Source: Bacteroidota bacterium
GTDB lineage: Bacteria; Bacteroidota; Bacteroidia; UKL13-3
Length of the DNA stretch: 64,000 bases
NCBI GenBank assembly: GCA_947464275.1
Contig: CANHVU010000006.1
Coordinates: 78,748-142,747, forward strand
Direction: 5' to 3'
The notes under the pieces were generated by a model. It was not told the origin of the DNA and did not search any database. It saw only the letters and a list, made by a program, of their open reading frames with translations. The translations under genes were made by a program, and so were the position numbers. This document shows positions 7,791-15,660 of the stretch, piece after piece. Within the stretch, counting starts at the first letter, position 1; each line of letters starts with the position of its first letter.

Positions 7791-9917
7791 TTAGTTAGCT
7801 GCCGAATTAGTTAATTTTATGTCTGTACCTAAACGTTGTAGGTAAGCTATAATTGCTATTAATTCTTTATCGCTTTCAATTTTTATTTTTTCGCTTGCCA
7901 GGTTATCGCTAATGGTTTTAGCTTGTGCTTGCAAATCTTGTAAAGCTCTTTCTTCGTAACCTTTTTCATAAGGTACACCTAACGTACGCATAGCATTAAT
8001 TTTATCTTTAATATTGGTAACATTCATGCTTTGTTCTGCCAAGAAAGGATATGCTGGCATAATGGAACCTGGCGACATGGTTCTTGGGTCAATCATGTGG
8101 TTATAATGCCATGAGTTTGGATATTTACCACCTTCGCGCATCAAATCAGGACCAGTACGTTTTGAACCCCATAAAAATGGATGGTCATAAACATATTCGC
8201 CTGCTTTTGAATATTCGCCATAGCGCTCGGTTTCGCTTCTAAACGGACGAATCATTTGTGAATGACAACCCACACAACCTTCGCGTATGTATAAATCACG
8301 ACCATGTAATTCCAATGGAGTATATGGTTTTACACTGGTAATGGTTTGTATATTTGATTTAATTAAGAATGTTGGCAACATTTCAACCGCCCCACCAATT
8401 AAAACAACTACAATTGATAATACCATAAATGTCATTGGTTTGCGCTCTAAAGCTTTATGCCAGTATGAAGCATGACCAGTAGGAGCATAATTACTTTCTA
8501 ATGCTGGTGCTTCTGCATCTTCGTTAGCTACTAATTTACCAGCAGTCATGGTTTTAACAATATTGTATACCATAACAATGGTTCCTGTTAAATAAAGCGT
8601 ACCACCAATTGAACGGAACACATGTAATGAAAGAATTTGTTTAGTAGTATCTAAAAATTCGTATTTTAATTGACCAGCTTCTGTAAACTCTTTCCACATT
8701 AAACCTTGAGTAAATCCGCTCCAATACATAGGAACTGCATAGAATAAAATACCTAAAGTACCAATCCAAAAATGGAAATTAGCTAATTTAGTAGAGTGTA
8801 ATTTGGTTTGATAAATGCGAGGGATTAACCAATATAAAATACCAAAGGTCATAAATCCGTTCCAGCCTAAAGCACCAACGTGTACGTGGGCCACTATCCA
8901 ATCGGTAAAGTGAGCTATGGCGTTTACATTTTTTAACGAAAGCATTGGACCTTCGAAAGTAGCCATTCCATAAGCAGTAATACCTACCGCAAAGAATTTC
9001 AATACTGGTTGATCGCGAACTTTATCCCAAGCACCACGTAAAGTTAACAATCCGTTTATCATACCACCCCACGATGGAGCAATTAACATAATAGAGAAAG
9101 CTACACCTAACGATTGAGCCCAATCAGGTAACGAAGTATATAACAAATGGTGAGGACCAGCCCATATGTATAAGAAAATTAATGTCCAAAAGTGTAAGAT
9201 AGATAATTTATATGAATACACTGGTCTATCCACTGCTTTAGGCAAGTAGTAATACATCATACCTAAGTAAGGTGTAGTTAAGAAAAATGCTACTGCATTA
9301 TGACCATACCACCACTGTACCAAGGCATCTTGCACACCTGCGTAAAACGAATAACTTTTGAATAATGAAATTGGTAATTCGAAAGAGTTAACAATATGCA
9401 AAACAGCTACCGTTACAAAAGTGGCTATATAAAACCAAATAGCTACATACATGTGGCGCTCTCTGCGTTTTATAATAGTTCCAAACATGTTCCAGCCAAA
9501 TACTACCCAAATTAAGGTAATAGCAATATCTATTGGCCATTCAAGCTCGGCATATTCTTTAGAGGTAGTTAAGCCTAAAGGCAATGTAATAGCCGCAGCT
9601 ACTATAATTAATTGCCAACCCCAAAAGTGAATATTACTCAATACATCGCTATACATTCTACTTTTACATAAGCGCTGCAACGAGTAATACACACCCATAA
9701 AAATAGCATTACCAACAAAAGCAAAGATAATTGCATTGGTATGCAGTGGGCGAATCCTTCCGAACGAAGTGTACTGATTTCCTAAATTGGCAGCGGGCTC
9801 ATAAAGTTGAATGGCCACAAGCAAGCCAACTAACATTCCAACAATACCAAAAACCATGGTGGCTATGGCAAAGTTTCTTACGATTCGATTGTCGTATTGA
9901 AATTTTTCTGTTTGCAT
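7791..9917 (-). CDS. ccoNO: cbb3-type cytochrome c oxidase, fused subunits I and II (CcoN-CcoO)
   Basis: This is the catalytic core of the high-affinity cbb3 terminal oxidase. The first ~490 of 708 residues are CcoN, the twelve-helix haem-copper subunit. Visible landmarks include HTNAIIFAFVGNAIFMGVYY (about 59), the VQWWYGHNAVAFFLTTPYLG segment with a copper-ligand His (about 200), WAGPHHLLYTSLPDWAQSLG (about 252) and DWIVAHVHVGALGWNGFMTF (about 338). After a linker the CcoO part begins with a membrane helix (about 495-515) and carries one haem c motif, GCVGCHSQMIRPF (about 548). Fusion of ccoN and ccoO in one frame is common in Bacteroidota. It is the first gene of the minus-strand unit; ccoI and ccoS are not in this window. 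Confidence 0.97.
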   Translation of the reverse strand: MQTEKFQYDNRIVRNFAIATMVFGIVGMLVGLLVAIQLYEPAANLGNQYTSFGRIRPLHTNAIIFAFVGNAIFMGVYYSLQRLCKSRMYSDVLSNIHFWGWQLIIVAAAITLPLGLTTSKEYAELEWPIDIAITLIWVVFGWNMFGTIIKRRERHMYVAIWFYIATFVTVAVLHIVNSFELPISLFKSYSFYAGVQDALVQWWYGHNAVAFFLTTPYLGMMYYYLPKAVDRPVYSYKLSILHFWTLIFLYIWAGPHHLLYTSLPDWAQSLGVAFSIMLIAPSWGGMINGLLTLRGAWDKVRDQPVLKFFAVGITAYGMATFEGPMLSLKNVNAIAHFTDWIVAHVHVGALGWNGFMTFGILYWLIPRIYQTKLHSTKLANFHFWIGTLGILFYAVPMYWSGFTQGLMWKEFTEAGQLKYEFLDTTKQILSLHVFRSIGGTLYLTGTIVMVYNIVKTMTAGKLVANEDAEAPALESNYAPTGHASYWHKALERKPMTFMVLSIVVVLIGGAVEMLPTFLIKSNIQTITSVKPYTPLELHGRDLYIREGCVGCHSQMIRPFRSETERYGEYSKAGEYVYDHPFLWGSKRTGPDLMREGGKYPNSWHYNHMIDPRTMSPGSIMPAYPFLAEQSMNVTNIKDKINAMRTLGVPYEKGYEERALQDLQAQAKTISDNLASEKIKIESDKELIAIIAYLQRLGTDIKLTNSAAN

Positions 9918-9986
9918 ATAGTGAGTATAATTTTATTTTACCCAACAAACGTACTTTCAATACCTGCGCATTAATATGACTATAGG

Positions 9987-10017
9987 CAAATGCTATTTTG
10001 AGAGATTTTAGCCCAAA
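9987..10017 (-). promoter_or_regulatory. Weak candidate promoter for the ccoNO-Q-P unit
   Basis: On the minus strand TTTG (10014-10017) is followed after 19 bases by TAgcaTTTG (9987-9995), about 70 bp before the ccoNO ATG. This resembles the Bacteroidota TTTG-N19-TAnnTTTG pattern but has one extra base in the -7 box. Just upstream lie two short inverted motifs, TGACtaggGTCA (10021-10032) and TGTCA/TGACA (10038-10056), which could be sites for a Crp/Fnr-type activator. This is inference only. Confidence 0.3.
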
Positions 10018-10076
10018 TAGTGACTAGGGTCAGTAATTGTCATGAATAAATTGACATTTGAAATAATTATTTGCCC

Positions 10077-10100
10077 TCGGTTGGTTTTTTAACCAACCGA
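10077..10100. repeat. Perfect 10-bp inverted repeat with TTTT loop
   Basis: TCGGTTGGTT (10077-10086) and AACCAACCGA (10091-10100) are exact complements around a 4-nt T loop. It sits in the 1.26-kb stretch between ccoNO and the regulator gene. There is no T tract after it on either strand, so it is more likely a palindromic element than a terminator. A second, imperfect hairpin follows at about 10138-10180. Confidence 0.6.
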
Positions 10101-10250
10101 ATAAGATGCTTAGAGGAACTTTCCTTGGGAAAATAGTCTCAAAAAGAGCCCAACTGAAAAATTCAATTAGGCTTTTTGGGTTTTCAATGGTTTCGGTTCA
10201 ATTGGATCTTTGCTTAGTTTTTGAAACTATTTGTTTTTATAAAGAAGATT

Positions 10251-10852
10251 TTGGCTAAAGCCAATTTGAGTTTATCATCCATCTCCACGCCCTAAAGGGC
10301 GTGGCAATTAATCCTTCCATATAGCCAAGTCAATTGGATAGGATAATTTTTTGTAGATATTACAAAAAGCAAATAAGAACAAAGCTAAATTGTTTTGAAA
10401 ATGACTATTTAAAAGAATCTATTGCCGTGGCAATTAATCCTTCCATACAGCCAAGTTAATTGGATAGGATAATTTTTTATAGATATTACAAAAAACTTAT
10501 AAGTACAAAGCTAAAAAATATTGAAAATAACTATTTAAAAGAATCTATTGCCGTGGCAATTAATCCTTCCATTCAGCCAAGTCAATTGGATAGGATAATT
10601 TTTTATAGCTATTACAAAAAACTTATAAGTACAAAGCAAAATAGTATTGAAAATAACTGTTTAAAGAACCTATTGCCGCGGCAATTAATCTTTCCATACA
10701 GCCAAGTCAATTGGTTAGGATAATTTTTTATAGCTGTTACAAAAAGCAGATAAGAACAAAGCTAAATTGTTTTGAAAATGACTATTTAAAAGAATCTATT
10801 GCCGTGCCCTTTAGGGCATGGAATAAAAAAAACACCTATTGGCTTTAGCCAA
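10251..10852. repeat. REPIN-like element: nested palindromes enclosing a 126-bp tandem array
   Basis: The outer pair is TTGGCTaaAGCCAA (10251-10264) and its mirror TTGGCTttAGCCAA (10839-10852). Inside these are CCACGCCCTaaAGGGCGTGG (10285-10304) and, in opposite orientation, CCGTGCCCTttAGGGCATGG (10802-10821). Left and right flanks are therefore inverted copies of each other, the layout expected of paired REP sequences. The inner space is filled by about four tandem 126-bp units. Bacteroidota genomes often carry such REP palindromes mobilised by REP-associated tyrosine transposases; no transposase is present here. I see no credible protein in it. Confidence 0.8.
10303..10804. repeat. Tandem array, four copies of a ~126-bp unit
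   Basis: Units begin with GGCAATTAATCCTTCCAT at 10303, 10429, 10555 and 10680 (periods 126, 126, 125) and end in AAGAATCTATTGCCGT. Copies 1 and 4 match each other best in the second half (AATTGTTTTGAAAATGACTA), and copies 2 and 3 match each other (ACTTATAAGTACAAAG), so the array is itself symmetric. Each unit contains ATCCT...CCAAgtcaaTTGG...AGGAT, a short stem-loop. The period is divisible by three, which explains a repetitive open frame through the array. Confidence 0.88.
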
Positions 10853-10901
10853 ACTTTATACAGCTATTAGTTTTAAAAAACAGAACCCTGCAAAATCAGT
10901 C

Positions 10902-10988
10902 GTCATGCTGAAAGCATCTTCTTGGCTATAAATGATTACTTGCCATTAGCCAACTTGGTTGCCAAGTAAAGGAGATGCACTGCATGAC
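10902..10988. repeat. Long three-helix inverted repeat
   Basis: Three complementary segments nest in order: GTCATGC (10902-10908) with GCATGAC (10982-10988), GCATCT (10914-10919) with AGATGC (10973-10978), and CTTGGC (10921-10926) with GCCAAG (10961-10966). Together they would fold into an 87-base interrupted hairpin. The remaining bases of this gene-free region, up to 11178, show no gene or clear site. Confidence 0.65.
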
Positions 10989-11249
10989 TTGATTTTTTGA
11001 ATTATGCCCTTTAATATGGTTTGCTAAAAGAGAGCATAGTCAAATAATATCAATAGCATTAAGCAAGCTAATGTATAAAAAATATAGTTTTTGATATTAG
11101 CACCTACAAAACAATTTTTTATTGATTTCCTTAACTTTTATATGCATGTTTACATCCTGATAAAAATGAGTATCACCCATGACTGACAAGCATTTTTTAA
11201 AAACTATTTTTAACGAGAAAACTTTAATAAAGAAGACCTTGAAAATATT

Positions 11250-11759
11250 TTGAATCAATACCAACGAATTGAATTTGCCAAAAACGATTTTTTAATTCAG
11301 GAAGATTCAACTGCTAATTATTACTACTTTATCGAAAGTGGTTATGTTCGCTCGTATGTAATAGATTTAGAAGGAAATGATATTAGTACTAAGTTTTTTA
11401 GTTCATCAGACATAGTAATTGATTGGCATTCGTATTTTTTAAAAACCAAATGTCGTGAAAATGTGCAAGCCATTACTGCTTGTGTGGCTTGGAAAATTAC
11501 TTTCGAAAACTTTATGAAGTTGTTTAAAATAGAAGCTTTTAGAGAGGTTGGGCGTACCCGTTTGGTTAATAATTATTTTGAACTAAAAAATCATTCTATA
11601 TCAATTATAGCTGACCCTGCAAAGGACAGGTATTTAAATTTACTCAAATCGAAACCCGATATTGTTCAAAATGTACCATTGAAGCAAATTGCAACTTATT
11701 TAGGCATTACCGATACTTCATTAAGTAGGATTAGAAAAGAAATTTTAGGAGAAAAATAA
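11250..11759 (+). CDS. Crp/Fnr-family transcriptional regulator, N-terminus frameshifted
   Basis: This is a regulator with a cyclic-nucleotide-binding-type fold and a C-terminal winged helix (LKQIATYLGITDTSLSRIRK, about residues 144-163 of the 169 visible). The continuous frame only has a TTG at 11250, which is not where the family begins. An ATG at 11179 opens a frame reading MTDKHFLKTIFNEK that stops at 11251. Joining it to the present frame at the A run 11218-11221, with one base added, gives NFNKEDLENILNQYQRIEF and a normal ~193-residue protein. Either the run is one A short through a sequencing slip, or the gene is a recent frameshift mutant. Its stop overlaps the next ATG by one base (TAATG). 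Ligand and targets are unknown. Confidence 0.85.
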   Translation: MNQYQRIEFAKNDFLIQEDSTANYYYFIESGYVRSYVIDLEGNDISTKFFSSSDIVIDWHSYFLKTKCRENVQAITACVAWKITFENFMKLFKIEAFREVGRTRLVNNYFELKNHSISIIADPAKDRYLNLLKSKPDIVQNVPLKQIATYLGITDTSLSRIRKEILGEK

Positions 11760-12475
11760 TGAGTACTTTAACACCTTATTTTGTTCCTCAATGGATTTCA
11801 ATATTGTTTTTGATGGTGATACCAATCCCTTTTATTTTATTGGTAGTATTTGTAAAAAAACATGTCAATAAAACGGAGTATCCACTAGCACTTCCTTTAA
11901 CTGTTGTGTTTTTTAGCTTGTACTTATTATACATAGCCCTGGCAAGTAATTTAGGGGTGTTTAACCAGGTTTTATTTCCACCAAAAGTACTTTTGTTTAC
12001 TACTTTTCCGTTTGCGTTTTTCCTTTTTGTAGTTATTTATAACGCTAAATTTTACACCAACTTATTGCATCATACAGCCCTTGAAAACTTAATTAAGCTG
12101 CATATTTTCAGGTTAATTGGTGTGTTTTTTGTATTGCTTGCCTTGCATGATGCTTTACCCAAACCGTTTGCGTTTATTGCAGGTATTGGCGATATGCTAA
12201 CTGCCATTACAAGTATTTTTGTAGCTAAAGCTGTAATAAATAAAAAAAGTTATGCTTTAAAACTTACTTACTTTTGGAATATGTTTGGCACCGTTGATAT
12301 TTTATTTACTGCCATTGCAGCCAATGTTTTAACCAAACTTTCAATTGATACAGGTTCCATGGGTGTTGACACCTTAGCATTTTTTCCATTTTGTATTATA
12401 CCTGCATTTGCTCCACCCATTATTTTATTCTTACATTTTTCTACTTTTAAAAAATTAAAACAATTATCCCGCTAA
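11759..12475 (+). CDS. Multi-pass membrane protein of unknown function
   Basis: This 238-residue, very hydrophobic protein has seven or so predicted transmembrane helices, the first at about residues 12-34 (ISILFLMVIPIPFILLVVFV) and the last near 212-228. Between helices lie few charged residues; HTALENLIKLHIFRLIG and LHDALPKPFAFIAGIGDMLT stand out as possibly conserved. I do not recognise a named family. Its ATG overlaps the regulator's stop (TAATG), so the two are translationally coupled, which suggests the membrane protein is tied to the regulator's signal. A strong palindrome follows 8 bp after the stop. Confidence 0.75.
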   Translation: MSTLTPYFVPQWISILFLMVIPIPFILLVVFVKKHVNKTEYPLALPLTVVFFSLYLLYIALASNLGVFNQVLFPPKVLLFTTFPFAFFLFVVIYNAKFYTNLLHHTALENLIKLHIFRLIGVFFVLLALHDALPKPFAFIAGIGDMLTAITSIFVAKAVINKKSYALKLTYFWNMFGTVDILFTAIAANVLTKLSIDTGSMGVDTLAFFPFCIIPAFAPPIILFLHFSTFKKLKQLSR

Positions 12476-12482
12476 ATTCACT

Positions 12483-12528
12483 TCTTGCCATATGGCAAGA
12501 TTAGATTGAAACCACCAACATACTTTTG
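12483..12528 (+). promoter_or_regulatory. Perfect 18-bp palindrome upstream of a -7 box (putative activator site and promoter)
   Basis: TCTTGCCATATGGCAAGA (12483-12500) is a perfect palindrome. TACTTTTG (12521-12528) matches the Bacteroidota -7 box TAnnTTTG, with no good -33 box. If transcription starts a few bases after the -7 box, the palindrome is centred about 41 bp upstream, where Crp/Fnr activators bind. The ATG of the YCII gene follows 31 bp after the box. Confidence 0.5.
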
Positions 12529-12559
12529 TACCACAATTAACAATTAAACAAAAAACAAA

Positions 12560-12907
12560 ATGGTACAAACTAATGAATTTATGATGGTTTTCAGATTCGA
12601 GCCAAACAACAATTATCAACCAACTGAAGTTGAATTAAACGAAATGCACCAAGCGTGGGGCGCCTTTATTGGCAATATTGCCATACAAGAAAAATTGGTA
12701 AGCACTCACCATTTAAGTTTTGAAGGGAAGCAAATTTTTGCTGACAAATCGGTGGTAGAAGGTATTCATGTGGCAAATAACCTAACAATTGCTGGGAATA
12801 TGATAGTTAAAGCCAATTCAATAGATGAGGCCGCAGATATGGCTAAAAATTGTCCCATTTTAGTAATGGGTGGTACAGTAGAAGTTAGGGCCATTCAACC
12901 AATGTAA
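12560..12907 (+). CDS. YCII-related domain protein
   Basis: This 115-residue protein of the YCII/DGPF-domain superfamily has a dimeric ferredoxin-like alpha+beta fold. It begins EFMMVFRFEP, passes through EMHQAWGAFIGNIAIQEKLV and ends with the typical SIDEAADMAKNCPILVMGGTVEVR segment. These proteins have no assigned reaction in most organisms. It is the first gene after a promoter-like TACTTTTG box with a perfect palindrome upstream, and is followed 32 bp later by an SRPBCC protein, with which it probably forms an operon closed by a strong terminator at 13502. Confidence 0.85.
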   Translation: MVQTNEFMMVFRFEPNNNYQPTEVELNEMHQAWGAFIGNIAIQEKLVSTHHLSFEGKQIFADKSVVEGIHVANNLTIAGNMIVKANSIDEAADMAKNCPILVMGGTVEVRAIQPM

Positions 12908-12939
12908 TCTTTCTCTAAACAATTAATTTAAACAGAAAA

Positions 12940-13473
12940 ATGAAAATGATAATTTCGATAATAATAGCAGTTTTAGTAGCATTTATAAGCTTTGGTTTAT
13001 ACAAAGCAAGCTCTTTAAAAAATATTCAAATAGTAAAATCTGTAACCATTAATGGCACAAAAGAAGAAGTATTTAATATGGTACGTTACTTAAAAAACTT
13101 TCCAAAATGGTCGCCATTTTTAGCAGAAGACCCTTCTCAAAAATATGAAGTAAAAGGTGAAGATGGAATAGTTGGGGCGCAATACCATTGGGATGGAAAT
13201 AGTGGCAAGGATTTAGGTTTTCAAGAAATTGTAAAAATAGACACCTTTAGCTTTGTAGGTATGCAATGCGATATTCAAAAACCATTTGTAGCCAAACCTA
13301 CATTTGACTATTACTTTACTGAAACAGCCAACGGAATAGAGGTAAAACAAGACTTTAAAGTAGAATCGGAACTAATACCCGCATTTTTTATGTGGTTGTT
13401 TGGTGCAAAAGCCGAAATGGAAAAAACCAATCAAAAAGGATTAGAATTATTGAAAAAAGCAATTGAAAAATAA
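12940..13473 (+). CDS. SRPBCC family protein with N-terminal membrane anchor
   Basis: This 177-residue protein has one N-terminal hydrophobic helix (IISIIIAVLVAFISFGLY, about residues 4-21) followed by a START/Bet v1-like (SRPBCC) ligand-binding fold. The fold begins SVTINGTKEEVFNMVRYLKN FPKWSPF and includes YHWDGNSGKDLG and VKQDFKVES. Such polyketide-cyclase-like proteins bind hydrophobic ligands; no substrate can be read from the sequence. It is the second gene of a probable two-gene unit with the YCII protein. Confidence 0.85.
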   Translation: MKMIISIIIAVLVAFISFGLYKASSLKNIQIVKSVTINGTKEEVFNMVRYLKNFPKWSPFLAEDPSQKYEVKGEDGIVGAQYHWDGNSGKDLGFQEIVKIDTFSFVGMQCDIQKPFVAKPTFDYYFTETANGIEVKQDFKVESELIPAFFMWLFGAKAEMEKTNQKGLELLKKAIEK

Positions 13474-13501
13474 TAATAACTGAAGCTAACCTAAAACTTT
13501 T

Positions 13502-13548
13502 TACTGCTGTTGAGCCTTAACAAAAAAGGCCAACAGCAGTATTTTTTT
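13502..13548 (+). terminator. Intrinsic terminator after the SRPBCC gene
   Basis: TACTGCTGTTG (13502-13512) pairs with CAACAGCAGTA (13531-13541), extended by GCC/GGC after a one-base bulge, and is followed directly by TTTTTTT (13542-13548). Confidence 0.88.
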
Positions 13549-13569
13549 GTTTAAACTAAACAATACTGC

Positions 13570-13721
13570 GTGAAGCAACTCCATAATCTCTATAGCGAAA
13601 CCCTAATGAATTTAGAAACAGGCGTTTCGGCTACTTCACCCAAAACGGAAAATTAGCACAGCTACTTGCTAGTGCGTATCGTAAATGGAAACAAAAAACG
13701 ATAGGCTCTTTTTTGAAATAG
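13570..13721 (+). other. Possible gene remnant in an intergenic gap
   Basis: Two short open stretches lie in neighbouring frames between two terminators. GTG at 13570 reads VKQLHNLYSETLMNLETGVS and stops at 13656. An overlapping stretch reads NGKLAQLLASAYRKWKQKTI and stops at 13721. Joined by one frameshift they would give about 45 residues of protein-like sequence. I do not recognise a family, and chance is a fair alternative. Confidence 0.25.
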
Positions 13722-13744
13722 TGTATTCAAGTAAGTGTAACTAA

Positions 13745-13787
13745 TTTATAAAACAAAATGGGCAAGCAGTAAAACTGCTTGCCCATT
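13745..13787 (-). terminator. Intrinsic terminator after the two-repeat T9SS protein gene
   Basis: A perfect 14-bp stem, AATGGGCAAGCAGT (13757-13770) with ACTGCTTGCCCATT (13774-13787), has a 3-nt loop. On the minus strand it is followed by TTGTTTTATAAATT. It lies 22 bp beyond the stop of the 13810-15645 gene. Confidence 0.85.
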
Positions 13788-13809
13788 GTATGATTTTAAA
13801 ATCTTAAAT

Positions 13810-15645
13810 TTATTCTTTTATAATTTTCTTGAAGGTATCAACACCATTTATGCTAGCCTTAACAGTATAAAAACCGTTTGGTAAACTAGTAATATCAACA
13901 TTTACAGTATTAGCATTTGGTGAAGTTGTTAATACAACCTGACCCAATGAATTGTAGATAGCAATATCTTGGATATTATTTTTAGTGATGATATTTAAAT
14001 TATTGCTTGCAGGATTTGGAAAAACACCAATTGTTTCTGCATTTAGAGATGCAATACTAGTTGTGGCTTTTTTGCTAAATAAAACATTATCAATGTAAAC
14101 AATTGAAGTCCCTACAGGTGTGCTTGCAAAAATAAGTTGTGCAATATTCTTTTTAGTTGTAAGGCCTGTCATGCTCGATATTGACACTGCTACGTGATTC
14201 CAACCGTTTAAAGTCGGTGTGATGGTTGTTTCGTGTTCTTTATCATTACCACCACCAATAACACCATCAGCACCTGCATCAACTAATTTGAACCTAAAAG
14301 CTGTAGAATTTGGCGTCCACATATCAAATTCAAATGAATCCATACCAGTTAAATCAATTTGTTTTGTAATCGTTTCAATCCCAACAAAATCTAATCCAGT
14401 GTATTTTTTAACATCATCTGATCCAATTTTTGTTTCTGTATGTGTGCCATTAGACCAAGAAGTTCTCCAAGTATCAACGGTTACATTGGTGTAAGCATTG
14501 CTAAACAATGAAATAACGTCTTTAGCTAGTTTTGTAGGAGTTTTTGCAGCAACAGTTGGCTCAGCCAATACAGGTGCTTTACTAAACATAATATTATCCA
14601 AATAAACTATAGATGTACCTACAGGTGCACTTGCAAAAATAAGTTGTGCAATATTTGACTTAGTAGTTAAGCCAGTAAAATTAGATATTGGCACCGATAT
14701 ATGATTCCATCCTTCTAATGTAGGAGAAACAGTAAGTTCATGCTCTTTATCATCCCCACCTCCAATAGTTCCATTGGCTCCAGCATCAACTAATTTGAAT
14801 CTAAAATTAGTAGAATTTGGCGTCCAAATGTCAAATTCAAATAAATCCATAGCGCTGATGTTAATTGGTTTTGCAATCATTTCAATACCAACAAAATCCA
14901 ATCCAGAGTATTTTTTAACATCATCAGTGCCAATTTTCATTTCTGTAAGTGTACCATTAGACCATCCTGTTCTCCAAGTATCAACAGTTACATTGGTGTA
15001 GGCGTTGCTAAACAACGAAATAACATCAGCAGCTGGTTTGGTTGGAGCCATGGCAGGCGTAGTTGGTTCAGCTAAAATAGTGCCACCAGAAAATGTAATA
15101 TTGTCGAAATAAGAAATAGTAGTATCAGCTCTAGGATCACCACCAGGAATGAAATCAGGGAATATTACAATTTGAGTAATATTATTTGATTCAGGGACAC
15201 CTATTTTTGCAGAAAAGTCAAAAGTTAATTCTTCCCACTCATTGATTTTAGTATTAGCTACTTTGATTTCGCCTGTAGACCCATTGGTGCTGTTAACGAA
15301 TTTGATTCCAACATCGCTAATTCTAGTTTTGTACACCAAAATTTTCACTTTGGCATTTGATGCAGATAAAGAAAACGTACCAATATCTGAGCCTTTTGCA
15401 GACTCACATCCAGCCCACGGATTACCTCCTTTTAGTGCAGTAAATTTTGCTACTTTACTGGAAGTGTTTGGAGCAACTGAACTTGGATTGTTTACAATTT
15501 CTAATGTTGGATTCGTGCCATTCTCAAAAGTTGTCCATGTCCAACTCGCACCTTGACCACCCGTTTCAAAATTAATTGGGGCGTTTTGAGAAAATCCTAT
15601 GCTTGAAACAAGTAAGGATAAACTTAAAGTAATGATTTTTTTCAT
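13810..15645 (-). CDS. T9SS-secreted protein with two repeated glycan-binding-like domains
   Basis: This 611-residue exported protein has a signal peptide (residues 1-19, ending SIGFS), an N-terminal beta-rich domain (about 22-190), and two near-identical ~165-residue repeats. The repeats start ADVISLFSNAYTNVTVDTWR and KDVISLFSNAYTNVTVDTWR (about 206 and 371). The C-terminal type IX sorting domain (about 535-611) has VFPNPASNNLNI, GQVVLTT and TFKKIIKE. The repeats resemble the last domain of the lipoprotein encoded at 28055-29476 (ADVKSIFSDAYTNATES), which ties the gene to the glucan locus. Their beta-sandwich look and the ending IVYLDNIMFSK are typical of carbohydrate-binding modules, so glycan binding is my inference. 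No catalytic motif is visible. It is divergent from the NUDIX regulator and has its own terminator. Confidence 0.85.
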   Translation of the reverse strand: MKKIITLSLSLLVSSIGFSQNAPINFETGGQGASWTWTTFENGTNPTLEIVNNPSSVAPNTSSKVAKFTALKGGNPWAGCESAKGSDIGTFSLSASNAKVKILVYKTRISDVGIKFVNSTNGSTGEIKVANTKINEWEELTFDFSAKIGVPESNNITQIVIFPDFIPGGDPRADTTISYFDNITFSGGTILAEPTTPAMAPTKPAADVISLFSNAYTNVTVDTWRTGWSNGTLTEMKIGTDDVKKYSGLDFVGIEMIAKPINISAMDLFEFDIWTPNSTNFRFKLVDAGANGTIGGGDDKEHELTVSPTLEGWNHISVPISNFTGLTTKSNIAQLIFASAPVGTSIVYLDNIMFSKAPVLAEPTVAAKTPTKLAKDVISLFSNAYTNVTVDTWRTSWSNGTHTETKIGSDDVKKYTGLDFVGIETITKQIDLTGMDSFEFDMWTPNSTAFRFKLVDAGADGVIGGGNDKEHETTITPTLNGWNHVAVSISSMTGLTTKKNIAQLIFASTPVGTSIVYIDNVLFSKKATTSIASLNAETIGVFPNPASNNLNIITKNNIQDIAIYNSLGQVVLTTSPNANTVNVDITSLPNGFYTVKASINGVDTFKKIIKE

Positions 15646-15660
15646 ATGTAATTATATTAA

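Noticed and set aside
10138..10180. Imperfect hairpin followed by T-rich sequence as a terminator
   Set aside because: No gene ends near it on the matching strand, and the stem has several mismatches; it may be part of the repeat-rich block.
10460..10723. An 87-residue open frame in the tandem repeats (begins MDRIIFYRYYKKLISTK)
   Set aside because: It exists only because the 126-bp unit is divisible by three. It has no homology-like features, the copies vary in all codon positions, and copy 3 loses a base, breaking the frame.
10303..10804. Tandem repeats as a CRISPR array
   Set aside because: Units are about 126 bp and contiguous with no unique spacers, and no cas genes are present.
14219..15556. 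Several plus-strand frames inside the T9SS two-repeat protein gene
   Set aside because: They are antisense shadows. Two of them resemble each other only because the underlying gene is repeated.
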